NCBI GenBank assembly: GCA_039961715.1
Contig: JABRVW010000024.1
Location: forward strand, 1 to 41,543
Source of the DNA: JACQPU01 sp039961715
GTDB taxonomy: Bacteria > Bacteroidota > Ignavibacteria > UBA10030
Direction: 5' to 3'
DNA length: 41,543 bases
This document shows positions 1 to 8,188 of the stretch, piece after piece. Every line of letters begins with the position of its first letter. Positions within the stretch are counted from its first letter, which is position 1. Position numbers and translations under genes: made by a program. The notes under the pieces were generated by a model. The model worked only from the letters and a program-made list of their open reading frames with translations. It had not been told where the DNA came from and made no database searches.

Positions 1-81
1 CCTGATTCCGGTCAATCGCTCGCCGCGAATGCGTCTCTCAAGTCCTTCACGGTACACGATTATGTCGGGATATTCCGGCAT
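1..81 (-). CDS. Fpg/Nei-family DNA glycosylase, N-terminal fragment (cut by window edge)
   Basis: Only the first 27 codons are inside the window. Translating the minus strand from an ATG at 81 gives MPEYPDIIVYREGLERRI and on to the edge without a stop. This matches the N-terminus of the formamidopyrimidine-DNA glycosylase/endonuclease VIII family. After Met removal the family uses Pro as the Schiff-base nucleophile and the next Glu as catalytic acid; both are present (P2, E3). The family excises oxidised bases and nicks the abasic site. The Tyr-Pro-Asp variant of the usual Leu-Pro-Glu is seen in a divergent subgroup. The start lies 35 bases past the DUF2851 stop, so it is probably co-transcribed with it. 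A GGA seven bases before the ATG may act as ribosome binding site. The exact subfamily cannot be decided from 27 residues. Confidence 0.75.
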   Translation of the reverse strand, partial: MPEYPDIIVYREGLERRIRGERLTGIR

Positions 82-116
82 TCCAATTCCTGTACTGCAT
101 GCTCCACGCCCACAAT

Positions 117-1610
117 TTACTCGCTGAAAACGATTTTTCCTACCGGACATTCCCCACAACGGGCTTCCGTGCAGTAATGGTGATATAATTGCAGGGTTCC
201 TTGCTGAAGTCTGAGAGTCTTCAAGAGGACCTTGTCCTCGGTCAACCTGCGTTTCATGAGCCTCAGGACTGCATTGTCTGACAAGGAAGGAAACGATTGG
301 TGCATTCGAAGGGTGTTCGCGCGTAAACTCCGATCGTGAAACAGGCGGGCATACAGAAGCACCAGGGGAAGAAATGCATTTGCCACGATGTCGAGAGCCC
401 GGGATGTGCCAACGAGACTTCCCGTACGGGGAACCGGGGTATTGAAATCGTAATGCCGCTCCCAGAATCCCTCCGCCCTTACGGCAATTGAGGGAAGAAG
501 ACCGGCGATAAGTGCCCGCGTATTCTCAGCTGTTTTGAAGCTTTGGATGATGCTTCGAAACAGATCATTGTGCAGAATGGTGCGGACGATCCGGGCCGCG
601 GCTGCGATCCGAAACACCGGCGTGTTTGCAGGGCGGACTGGCGAGCGGCTCCAGTCAGCCTGATCAAGCCGCGCGCACGAAAGCATGTGACTCACGGCAT
701 TCCAGTGGCCGTACAGAAGCCGCGCATAGGCTGTCGATTCACCATCTGACAGGTCACTTGTGCGGGGGAGCATGCCTGCAATACCGAACAGAACCGCCTC
801 CGTCCGAACAGGATCGTTCAGAATGCCGTGGGAGCGAAGGACTTCAAGCGTTGCGGAATGCGCAAGACGGACAAAGGGCTTTCGGTTTCTGGAATACCCA
901 AGTCCGTCCATAATCCCCTCGTACAAGACCTGATCCCAGAGCTTCCTTGAGGCAAAATCCCGCGGGCTTATCTCAGGCAGAGGAACCTCATCGGGGTCGC
1001 CAGGGCCGGGGGAATCGTATCGCACGGACGTTTCAAGCACACTCAGGCTTGCCTGAAATGCCAGTTCCCGCAACCGTTCCTCAAACCGCCGGATTTTGAA
1101 CTCCAGCCTCTGCTCGGACAACACTCCGATCCAGCTCTCAAGCAGATGTGCGGAAATGCCGGCGGTTCGACCAGCGCAGGGAATTGTTCGCCCTCCGTGC
1201 TTTTCTTCTGCTTCGCGCCCATGCGCGAGAACTGTCTGCAGAGAATCCAGGAGAAAATCTGAAGCCATGAGTACGGGAATCGGGCGTCCGCTTTGCGCAA
1301 GCGTCGGAAATCTCAACGGATCTCCCTCGAAGACGACGTGCAGAATGACACGGTTGTAGGCGGGATCATTCTGATGGCCGTGTTGCATCCACTCGGCGAC
1401 ATTCCTGTGAATCTCCACGTCGCCCGCATAGAGAACGGAACCGATGCGGACACGCGCATCCCTGAAGTCCGGCCCGCTCCCCTCATTGAGAACCCCGGGA
1501 TCAAGGATCTCGAGTGGCAGGTTATCAGACGTTGACAGTCCGGCCGTACAAAGGGATTTTTTGCTCCACACATGCCGGAGAAATTTTTCGCGAAATGGAA
1601 TTTCCCCCAT
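117..1610 (-). CDS. DUF2851 family protein
   Basis: This 497-residue protein resembles DUF2851, a family of unknown function that I know mainly from Bacteroidota and Chlorobi relatives. The N-terminal third has the family's best-conserved stretch: a GSGPDFRDARVRIG segment followed by GDVEIHRNVAEWMQHGH and a DPAYNRVILHVV strand, roughly residues 44-93. The C-terminus ends in a CX4CX2C cluster (C480, C485, C488), which could bind a metal or an iron-sulfur cluster. There is no signal peptide or membrane segment. The ATG at 1610 is preceded by a G-rich stretch and lies 28 bases past the pyrF stop. The following gene encodes a DNA glycosylase, so a DNA-related role is possible but unproven. Confidence 0.8.
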   Translation of the reverse strand: MGEIPFREKFLRHVWSKKSLCTAGLSTSDNLPLEILDPGVLNEGSGPDFRDARVRIGSVLYAGDVEIHRNVAEWMQHGHQNDPAYNRVILHVVFEGDPLRFPTLAQSGRPIPVLMASDFLLDSLQTVLAHGREAEEKHGGRTIPCAGRTAGISAHLLESWIGVLSEQRLEFKIRRFEERLRELAFQASLSVLETSVRYDSPGPGDPDEVPLPEISPRDFASRKLWDQVLYEGIMDGLGYSRNRKPFVRLAHSATLEVLRSHGILNDPVRTEAVLFGIAGMLPRTSDLSDGESTAYARLLYGHWNAVSHMLSCARLDQADWSRSPVRPANTPVFRIAAAARIVRTILHNDLFRSIIQSFKTAENTRALIAGLLPSIAVRAEGFWERHYDFNTPVPRTGSLVGTSRALDIVANAFLPLVLLYARLFHDRSLRANTLRMHQSFPSLSDNAVLRLMKRRLTEDKVLLKTLRLQQGTLQLYHHYCTEARCGECPVGKIVFSE

Positions 1611-1638
1611 CAGAAATGACCCCCACGAACAATGCGGT

Positions 1639-2463
1639 TTACGCTCCGAACGCCTCCGCCTGGATCATCCGGATCTCATCGCGGACCATCAAGGCCTCGC
1701 GACGAACTGCGGAGGCAAAGTCCTTCTCACGCGACGCAAAGATCACCGACCGGCCCGCGTTGATCAGGGCAGAAAAACCCTTCCGGTCGCACCCATATCG
1801 CACAACCTGTCGCAAATCTCCGCCTTGAGGACCAATGCCCGGGATGAGCAGAGGCATGGTTGGAACCAGTTTTCGAACGCGCTTCAATTCCCTGGGATGC
1901 GTCGCTCCCACAACCAGTCCAACATTCCCTCCTTCGCCCCATTTTCTCGCCGCCCGGACAATCCGTTCATAGAGCGGTACGAGGCCGGTTTTCAGCCGTT
2001 GAAAGTCTCTTGAACCGGGATTCGACGTCAGCGCCAGAAGAAAGACACCGCGTTCGCGATATTTCAAATATGGTTCGACGGAATCAAATCCCATGTAGGG
2101 ATTGACTGTCACCGCTGAGAACTTCAAATCCCCAAAAAGCGCGAGGGCCGACCGTTCGGCAGTGTTCCCGATGTCTCCCCGCTTTGCATCACCAATGGTC
2201 AGAACGTTGCTCGGAATCGCCTCAACGGTTTTTCGGACGACCGACCAACCTTCATCCCCCAACACCTCGTAAAAGGCAAGATTCAGTTTGTAGGCGCAGA
2301 CCAGGTCGCTGGTGGATTCGATGATCCGTTTGTTGAATTCAAGAACGGCCTGGGGAGTGGTACCGAGGTGGGTGGGAAGGCGGTCGGTGTCCGGATCAAG
2401 TCCGATGCAGAGCAGTGAGTTCTGTTCTTGCTGGACGCTCCTCAACGCTTCCGCGAAACTCAT
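1639..2463 (-). CDS. pyrF: Orotidine 5'-phosphate decarboxylase (type 2)
   Basis: This 274-residue protein is the OMP decarboxylase that makes UMP in the last step of de novo pyrimidine synthesis. It belongs to the longer type-2 subfamily. Family motifs seen are GLDPD (21-25), the KLN strand (59-61), the catalytic DAKRGDIGNTA loop (92-102, Lys94 as the proton donor) and the phosphate-binding PGIGPQGGD (208-216). Length is normal for the subfamily. It lies between dcd and the DUF2851 gene on the same strand, 118 bases after the dcd stop, so two neighbouring genes serve pyrimidine nucleotide supply. The ATG at 2463 is preceded by a weak AAGGGA at usable spacing. Confidence 0.93.
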   Translation of the reverse strand: MSFAEALRSVQQEQNSLLCIGLDPDTDRLPTHLGTTPQAVLEFNKRIIESTSDLVCAYKLNLAFYEVLGDEGWSVVRKTVEAIPSNVLTIGDAKRGDIGNTAERSALALFGDLKFSAVTVNPYMGFDSVEPYLKYRERGVFLLALTSNPGSRDFQRLKTGLVPLYERIVRAARKWGEGGNVGLVVGATHPRELKRVRKLVPTMPLLIPGIGPQGGDLRQVVRYGCDRKGFSALINAGRSVIFASREKDFASAVRREALMVRDEIRMIQAEAFGA

Positions 2464-2581
2464 TGTGCATTTCCCTTGTATGCTCCCGGTGTACTTGCTG
2501 CGTTCCTCGATGTATTACACGGAGGAACACAGAGAGATCCTGAGAAGCACATCGGATGCCAGGAAATCAAGACCCGCCGCC

Positions 2582-3121
2582 TCAATGCTTGAAATTCTTC
2601 CACATCATGGATTCAACGGGTTTGACACTGCGCTTGTTGTACTTCGCGCCCTTCTTGCGGGTGTAGGGGATTTCGACTTCGCCGGAGACTTCAAAGTATA
2701 TGAGCTGACCGATGGGCATGCCGGCATAAATCCGGACAGGTTGGCGGACGGAAATCTCGAGGGTCCATGTATTGCAGAATCCCACATCCCCTTTTCCCGC
2801 CGTGGCATGAATGTCGATGCCCAGGCGTCCGATACTGCTTTTTCCCTCCAAGAATGGCACATGCTTGTGGGTTTCGGTATACTCCTTGGTCACCCCCAGA
2901 TACAGCTTGCTCGGGACGAGGATGAGCCCTTCTTTCGGAATCCTGAAGTAATGTACCGAATTATGCCTGCGGCAATCCAGGATCTCCTCGTCATACATGG
3001 CAAGCCACTCCCCCAGGTGCACGTCATAGCTGTTCGAACCAAGATATTTCCGGTTGAACGGCTTGATCACAATCGTACCCGCTTCCATTTCACGGAGTAT
3101 CTGCTTGTCGGTCAGAATCAT
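2582..3121 (-). CDS. dcd: dCTP deaminase
   Basis: This 179-residue protein of the dCTP deaminase/dUTPase fold converts dCTP to dUTP for thymidylate synthesis. It starts MILTDKQILREME. It carries the nucleotide-binding GKSSIGRLGIDIHATAG segment (93-109) and the TWTLEI strand, whose Glu122 matches the catalytic glutamate of the family. The frame stays open for 90 codons upstream, but that part does not look like the family. The ATG at 3121 is chosen because AGGAG lies four bases before it and the family's N-terminal sequence begins there. A promoter-like element ends about 22 bases upstream. Whether it is monofunctional or also hydrolyses dUTP cannot be judged here. Confidence 0.9.
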   Translation of the reverse strand: MILTDKQILREMEAGTIVIKPFNRKYLGSNSYDVHLGEWLAMYDEEILDCRRHNSVHYFRIPKEGLILVPSKLYLGVTKEYTETHKHVPFLEGKSSIGRLGIDIHATAGKGDVGFCNTWTLEISVRQPVRIYAGMPIGQLIYFEVSGEVEIPYTRKKGAKYNKRSVKPVESMMWKNFKH

Positions 3122-3143
3122 GGCGCTCCTGCAAGAATTGCTG

Positions 3144-3171
3144 AATGTACGAAGATTTTGCGGAGAAACAA
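3144..3171 (-). promoter_or_regulatory. Candidate promoter of dcd
   Basis: On the minus strand TTGTTT (3171-3166) is followed after 16 bases by TACATT (3149-3144). Transcription would start near 3137, giving a leader of about 16 bases that includes the AGGAG before dcd. The same TACATT hexamer occurs in the purN promoter. The 113-base gap between the TonB-receptor-like gene and dcd leaves room for an independent promoter. Confidence 0.45.
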
Positions 3172-3234
3172 GGCAAAGTTGGAGGGGTGGTCGGAAGACA
3201 GGGATCAGGAGGCAGGGTTGCCGATTCGGAGGTG

Positions 3235-5157
3235 TTAAAGGATCATTGTGAGATATCCAATGACGGCAAAATCGCGCGTCACGCCGATGGGAAACATTCG
3301 CACTTCGCGATTCAAGAGATTCTGCAACTCCAGCCTTGCCTGAAGGTCCGCCAGAAACCAGACTGTCCCGAGATCCTGGATCACCGCACAATCAAGGGTC
3401 CAATATTCCGGGAGCATTCCGTCGGAACCGGCGCCTGTGAACTCATCGTTTGCAGAACTCACGGCAAACTCCGGCCAGTGCGTGCGCGTCATGCCGTGGA
3501 ACGACACCGATCCGGTTGTTCTCCCGGCCAGCTTCCAGGTTCCCGTGAATCGCAGTTGATGACGCGGGAGTTGTGCATGATTCCGCGTCCACACATACCC
3601 GAGTTCAGCAACCATCCGATCGCCAATATCCGCACCCAAGCGGACCTCCAATCCACCATACCATGCACGATCATGGTTCTCATACATCGCTGAAAACACA
3701 AGGTCGCCGGGGTCAGCCGAGCGAATGCTCATTGTCGGCCAGCGCCGGATCTCCTTGCCGATCATGTATGCGAACACAGAGAACGCCCCTCGCACGTCGC
3801 CGAAGGTCGTGAATGTTGCGTCTCCTCCTGTTGTCCGTGATGCAAGGAGTCCGGGATTCCCGCTGACTCTAAAGGTGTCGGTCTGCGCCAGCGGCTGTCG
3901 AATTCTTGCAACCGAAAATGTGCCGTGCTGTTCGAGCGCAGAGGGTGGCCGTACTAGCGATGAAACCGTGACCTCGATTTGGGAGTGATCGGATGTTCCC
4001 ACCAGCGCCCGAAGGGTGGCGGAAAAATACTCCGGACCATTGCCGGTCCGTTCCGCTCTCACCGCCGCAAGGAACTGACCGCCGGCAAAGCCAGCCTCCC
4101 CGCGAAGCCCAACCGCCCACGTCTTCCGAAGATCATTCCGGGTAAAGAATTGAGCATTCCCGGCTGGAACGCTGATTTCGCGAACAACGTATTCAAGGGG
4201 GAGCGAGATCCTGATTGATGTGCCAGAATTGAAATGAGGAAGAAGATGGATGCCGGTCACAGATTCATCGTACTCCCCACCAGCCGTTCCCTTTTGGCTC
4301 CGCATGGAAACGAATGCTCCATCTCTTCGGACACCGATACTCAGAAAGGGGATCAGGTCTTGGGCCGAGAGCCTGATTGTCCCAATTGATCCCGAGAAGA
4401 ACCCAAAGGTCGAGGCAAACGGAATCTGCTCCCATGCGGTAAACGTATTCATTCCGGCGTACGCCGACACGCTTCTTCCCCTGCTTCCTTTCCACTCCAG
4501 TTCAGCTGCTCCCACATAGTTTCTGTTTGGACGTGAGAAGGTCGGGGCATCGATGTACGAAAGAACGATCCGGTCTCTGTCTTCATATCCCACCGAAAAA
4601 TAGTTGAACCCTGCCGCTGTAAGACGGTATCCGAAGGTGCCGGTTCGACCCTCAACCATGCCGGAGCCCGAAAATCCGATCTTGTTTCTGTTGTAGAAGG
4701 GCAGGTTGTCCCTTGTGTACTCGTCCAGGATCACGTCGCCGGTTTCACTCCCCCCATAGACACGTCCCCTGATCTCCAGGGAATCAGAAATCGGCCTGCT
4801 CCGGAGAACAATCCGGCCTGACGGATACGATCCAGCTTCGGCGAGGGACGGGCGAGGATCCATCGGAATTGTGTCGGTCTGGATCAGGTCAAACGGCACA
4901 TAATCAGGCGAAACCAGATTGAGGGGAAACGTTTCAAACGGCATCCCCTTGAGTTCAACGATGTTCGCGGGAGCGGACCAGTTTCCAAGTCCTCGGACGC
5001 TTACGACGGGCACATAGCGGGTTGCTGAAAGAAACTGGGCGAAGGAAGTCCGTGCGAGGTGATCGCTCACGCGCTGTTCGAGACCTCGGTCATCGTGCTG
5101 GGCCTTCAAGGGCCATGATACAATCGTCAGGAGTATGGCGAGGTTCCGGCTGTTCAT
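3235..5157 (-). CDS. TonB-dependent-receptor-like outer membrane beta-barrel protein
   Basis: This is a 640-residue protein with a short signal peptide (MNSRNLAILLTIVSWPLKAQ). Residues of about 45-125 look like a reduced plug domain: VSVRGLG, then an ELKGMPFE segment like the usual 'vlvDGvp', then a Leu/Asp-rich strand. The rest is a long run of alternating amphipathic strands rich in Gly, Tyr and Arg, as in a 22-stranded barrel, ending in QNLLNREVRMFPIG, which resembles the end of TonB-dependent receptors. No clear TonB box or carboxypeptidase-like repeat precedes the plug. The final residue is Leu rather than Phe. The frame is open far upstream, but the ATG at 5157 overlaps the stop of the preceding gene as ATGA and begins a signal peptide, so it is chosen. 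Substrate unknown. Confidence 0.65.
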   Translation of the reverse strand: MNSRNLAILLTIVSWPLKAQHDDRGLEQRVSDHLARTSFAQFLSATRYVPVVSVRGLGNWSAPANIVELKGMPFETFPLNLVSPDYVPFDLIQTDTIPMDPRPSLAEAGSYPSGRIVLRSRPISDSLEIRGRVYGGSETGDVILDEYTRDNLPFYNRNKIGFSGSGMVEGRTGTFGYRLTAAGFNYFSVGYEDRDRIVLSYIDAPTFSRPNRNYVGAAELEWKGSRGRSVSAYAGMNTFTAWEQIPFASTFGFFSGSIGTIRLSAQDLIPFLSIGVRRDGAFVSMRSQKGTAGGEYDESVTGIHLLPHFNSGTSIRISLPLEYVVREISVPAGNAQFFTRNDLRKTWAVGLRGEAGFAGGQFLAAVRAERTGNGPEYFSATLRALVGTSDHSQIEVTVSSLVRPPSALEQHGTFSVARIRQPLAQTDTFRVSGNPGLLASRTTGGDATFTTFGDVRGAFSVFAYMIGKEIRRWPTMSIRSADPGDLVFSAMYENHDRAWYGGLEVRLGADIGDRMVAELGYVWTRNHAQLPRHQLRFTGTWKLAGRTTGSVSFHGMTRTHWPEFAVSSANDEFTGAGSDGMLPEYWTLDCAVIQDLGTVWFLADLQARLELQNLLNREVRMFPIGVTRDFAVIGYLTMIL

Positions 5158-5729
5158 TCGAGTCTTATCCCCAGTCCGATCGAAAACACTGCCACGGGCT
5201 CCAGGCCCACCAGGATGGGCTGATACCATAGAATGGTCTGAAGGGGAGGAAGAATGCCGGACTTCCAGGTTACCAAGCCTGTGAATGCAATACCGAATTC
5301 GGATTCCACCGCGTTTTCGAATCCCGGCCTTGCTGCAGGTCCGGAAAAAATGAATGTATTGTTGACGAGTTGAATCCCAAAGCCGGCTCCCAAAGGGGCC
5401 GTCTGATTCGTTGCAACGAGGAATCCTCCGCCCAGTTGAACGAGAACTACCGGAGGAATTTGTTGCCTTTTCGGCGTCTCTGCCACCGAATGCGGAGAAA
5501 CAGTTGCAGAGGCAACGAGAGAAACGGGAGTGTTCACGGGAACATCGACGGACAGAGAGAGTCCCGGGCCGTTGTTCCAGTACGTCCCGAACCCCTTTTG
5601 AGGGAAAATCCACTGTCCCGCGACCGAGATCGTCAGGGACGACCAGTCGATTTCTTGTCCGGACATGGGACGGGTAGAGGCCGCCGTCAGAAATCCCAAG
5701 AGGACAATGGCAGAGGTCCGGTTACGCAA
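5154..5729 (-). CDS. Small outer-membrane beta-barrel-like protein
   Basis: This is a 191-residue protein with a Sec-type signal peptide (MRNRTSAIVLLGFLTAASTRPMSGQ). It is followed by alternating hydrophobic/polar strands with many Gly, Pro and aromatic residues, the look of an 8- to 10-stranded barrel. No family was recognised. The start is a TTG at 5729. It is the only usual start codon between the signal peptide and an in-frame TGA three codons upstream. It overlaps the end of the DUF1634 gene by eight bases, and its own stop overlaps the start of the large barrel gene as ATGA. The three genes should therefore be translated together, and the two barrels may work together in the outer membrane. 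Confidence 0.6.
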   Translation of the reverse strand: MRNRTSAIVLLGFLTAASTRPMSGQEIDWSSLTISVAGQWIFPQKGFGTYWNNGPGLSLSVDVPVNTPVSLVASATVSPHSVAETPKRQQIPPVVLVQLGGGFLVATNQTAPLGAGFGIQLVNNTFIFSGPAARPGFENAVESEFGIAFTGLVTWKSGILPPLQTILWYQPILVGLEPVAVFSIGLGIRLE

Positions 5730-6075
5730 GGGAGATCAGAAGTTCAAGCATGAACATTGTCAGAACGATGACCGCAACAAAGGCAAATGGACGATCCTTT
5801 TCCAGTATGAACGTGCCGAGCGCGGCAATGACACGAACGATGGGAGTGAACATGAGAATGAGAATGCCGGCTGAAAGGAGGGTGATTCCCGGCGGCGTCT
5901 CCTGGCGCGAAAGGGCGGCTTTCAGAATGGCCAGAGGGTCCACGAGGGGGCTCGCGGCATGCGGTCGGAGGAATTCAACCACAAGTCCCGCGCTCAGAAG
6001 CAACGCGCTTGTGATCACACCGATTCTGAGTGTGAGGCTGATCCACCGTTCCGCCTGATGGTTCTGCACGTTCAT
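5722..6075 (-). CDS. DUF1634 domain membrane protein
   Basis: This 117-residue protein is predicted to span the inner membrane three times, at about 13-33, 60-86 and 94-114. It fits DUF1634, a small membrane family that is regularly found beside TauE/SafE exporters. Its ATG overlaps the stop of the exporter gene as ATGA (6072-6075), so the two are translationally coupled and probably form one transport unit. No catalytic residues are evident. Its role may be to assist or regulate the exporter; this is inferred from gene neighbourhood only. Confidence 0.75.
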   Translation of the reverse strand: MNVQNHQAERWISLTLRIGVITSALLLSAGLVVEFLRPHAASPLVDPLAILKAALSRQETPPGITLLSAGILILMFTPIVRVIAALGTFILEKDRPFAFVAVIVLTMFMLELLISLA

Positions 6076-6890
6076 CGCATCAATAACTGGACGGCCGCAA
6101 GTGCCAGGACAACGACAAACACAATCTTCACGCTTTCGGCTCGAAGCACACGGCTCAAGCGCACGCCCAGCATGGATCCTGCGAGCACGCCCAGGGCGGC
6201 GGGGGCAGCAACGTGCACGTTGAGATGTCCTTCGGACAGATAAATGAACGCCCCGGCGGCTGCGGTGACACCAATCATGAAGTTGCTTGTTGCCGCGGCG
6301 GCCTTCATGGGAATACCGGACAGCAGATGCATCGCCGGTACCTTGAAGATCCCCCCTCCCAGGCCCAGAAGTCCTGAAATGTTGCCGGCCACGAGGGACA
6401 CCGCCATGGTCGCCGGGAGATTATGAACACGATAGGATACCATTTCCTTTGCCGCCTCATCGTAAAACTCTCCCGACAGCCACAACCCTTCCTTGCGCGT
6501 GTCATGTTGATGTGGCGCCGCAAATCGTCTGTTGACAACCATGGCTCCCGAGATCACCAGCAGAAGGACGGCAAAGATCTTTGTCAGAACCACTCCTTGA
6601 AGGACTGACGCCGTGATGCCTCCGGCCAGCGCGCCGAGAACGGTGACGATTTCCAACAGCATCCCGAGCCGGATATTCACCGTTCCCCGTTCCACGTTCA
6701 TGGCGGCTCCCGCACTGGACGTGGCAATCACCGCCACAATGCTTGTGGCGATTGCCTGATGCATGGGGATGTCAAGCACCAGCACGAGAAAGGGAATCAG
6801 AAACACGCCTCCACCCAGGCCGAGCAGTGCGCCCAGCGTGCCGGCGATCGCTCCACCGAGCATCGTGCAGATCAGAGGGCCGGCAGACAT
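6072..6890 (-). CDS. TauE/SafE family anion (sulfite/organosulfonate) exporter
   Basis: This is a 272-residue inner-membrane protein of the TauE/SafE family (older name DUF81), whose members move sulfite, sulfoacetate or similar anions. Both halves carry the family's Gly-rich signature: GALLGLGGGVFLIP near the N-terminus and GLLGLGGGIFKVPAMHLL in the second half. About eight membrane segments can be drawn. A 40-residue hydrophilic loop between the halves is somewhat long. The frame also allows a TTG at 6920 or a GTG at 6917. The ATG at 6890 is preferred because it starts just before the first membrane segment and has GGA upstream. The gene follows the phosphoesterase gene closely and is coupled to DUF1634. 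The substrate cannot be read from the sequence. Confidence 0.85.
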   Translation of the reverse strand: MSAGPLICTMLGGAIAGTLGALLGLGGGVFLIPFLVLVLDIPMHQAIATSIVAVIATSSAGAAMNVERGTVNIRLGMLLEIVTVLGALAGGITASVLQGVVLTKIFAVLLLVISGAMVVNRRFAAPHQHDTRKEGLWLSGEFYDEAAKEMVSYRVHNLPATMAVSLVAGNISGLLGLGGGIFKVPAMHLLSGIPMKAAAATSNFMIGVTAAAGAFIYLSEGHLNVHVAAPAALGVLAGSMLGVRLSRVLRAESVKIVFVVVLALAAVQLLMR

Positions 6891-6945
6891 GAAAGGATCC
6901 GCGGGACTGAGGTGCACCAAGCGGCAGAAATGGATGGACGAAGGG

Positions 6946-8151
6946 TCACGCGGCCTTGAGGGTGAGCAAAGCGATTTCTGGTTTTACCATCCGGATCGGC
7001 ACTCCCACCATCCCAACGCCGACATTGACATAGAGCTTCTTGTCTTGTTCTTCGTACATCCCCATCGCGTACTTGTGCACAAGATGCACGGGATTCAGGT
7101 TCAGCGGCCCGAGTTTGAATCCTACCTGTCCTCCATGTGTGTGACCTGCAAGTGTCAGGTGAATCCCCTTTTCGCGGCACTCGTCCCACACATCAGGCCG
7201 GTGAGTCAGCATGATCTTGAACACATCCGGTTCAACATGCCTCAGGGCTTCATCGAAACGTGCAAAGTTCGCGGCACCTCTTCCGGCGTCGTCAATCCCC
7301 ACAAGCATGAGATCACAATGACTGATGACGAGGCGCTCCGACGTGTTGTTCAAGAGAATCAGCCCGGTATGTTCTATTGCTGCCGCAACTTTTTCCACCG
7401 TGGCAAAGTGGTCGTGATTCCCCAAACAGCCATAGACAGGCAGGCCGCGGCGGATGGTCTTCAGGGCATTCACCAGCGGATCAATCTGCGAATCCGCGGA
7501 ATCCACAAAATCCCCGGTAATGAGCACGATGTCGGGCCACAGACCGTTCACAATTTCAACGATCTCCTTCATATTTGCTTCGGTCATGTACAGCCCTGAA
7601 TGGATGTCGCTGACATGGGCAATGGTAAGACCGTTCAATTCCGGAGGAAATTCCGAAAACGTGAGCGTCAGGCGATTGATCTGATAATCGCGTGCAGTGG
7701 CCAACGAAGCAACGACAGGAAACGATCCGACGACAGACGCCAGTGCCAGCCCGCCTTTGCGGAGGAATTTCCGTCGTCCGTTGTGCAGAATGGGCTTTCT
7801 GCTTCTGAGGAGCTTCAGGGGCCGCAGAAGCAGGCGAACCAGGTCGAACAGGGAAACAATGAGAAATGAAAACACCACAATGGCAAAAAACAGTCCGGCC
7901 GGATAGACGATGAGGAGCTGGACCGGGAGGAGATCATAGAACGATCCCATGCGGAAAGGGATTTGGAGAAGGAATACGGCGTTGAGGACCGCCAGGACCC
8001 ACCGTACGCGCCGTCCCCACAAGCGCCTCTCGTCCTCCTCAAGAGCCTTCTTTGCCCACGCCTGATACAGCCGGTACAACCGGTATTGCATCAGTCCGAA
8101 CAGGGAGAGAACAACGAGGAAAAAGATCGTAAACATCCAGAAAGGATTCAT
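6946..8151 (-). CDS. Membrane-anchored metallophosphoesterase (YaeI/YkuE type)
   Basis: This is a 401-residue protein with an N-terminal membrane part (segments near 5-25, 48-68 and 76-105) and a calcineurin-like phosphoesterase domain from about 165 to the end. Metal-binding motifs are complete: DIH (182-184), GDF (213-215), GNHDH (244-248), the LTHRPD histidine (317) and GHTHGG (336-341). A twin-arginine-like RRKFLRKGG segment (126-134) precedes a further hydrophobic stretch just before the domain. It resembles a Tat signal placed inside the protein, as in the YkuE relatives, so the domain is probably outside the cytoplasm. YaeI-type enzymes have been linked to lipid A precursor or phosphodiester hydrolysis; the true substrate is unknown. 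It follows rodA by 37 bases. Confidence 0.85.
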   Translation of the reverse strand: MNPFWMFTIFFLVVLSLFGLMQYRLYRLYQAWAKKALEEDERRLWGRRVRWVLAVLNAVFLLQIPFRMGSFYDLLPVQLLIVYPAGLFFAIVVFSFLIVSLFDLVRLLLRPLKLLRSRKPILHNGRRKFLRKGGLALASVVGSFPVVASLATARDYQINRLTLTFSEFPPELNGLTIAHVSDIHSGLYMTEANMKEIVEIVNGLWPDIVLITGDFVDSADSQIDPLVNALKTIRRGLPVYGCLGNHDHFATVEKVAAAIEHTGLILLNNTSERLVISHCDLMLVGIDDAGRGAANFARFDEALRHVEPDVFKIMLTHRPDVWDECREKGIHLTLAGHTHGGQVGFKLGPLNLNPVHLVHKYAMGMYEEQDKKLYVNVGVGMVGVPIRMVKPEIALLTLKAA

Positions 8152-8188
8152 GGGAATTGTCCCCTTTGGCGCGGGCAGGCAACCGGCA

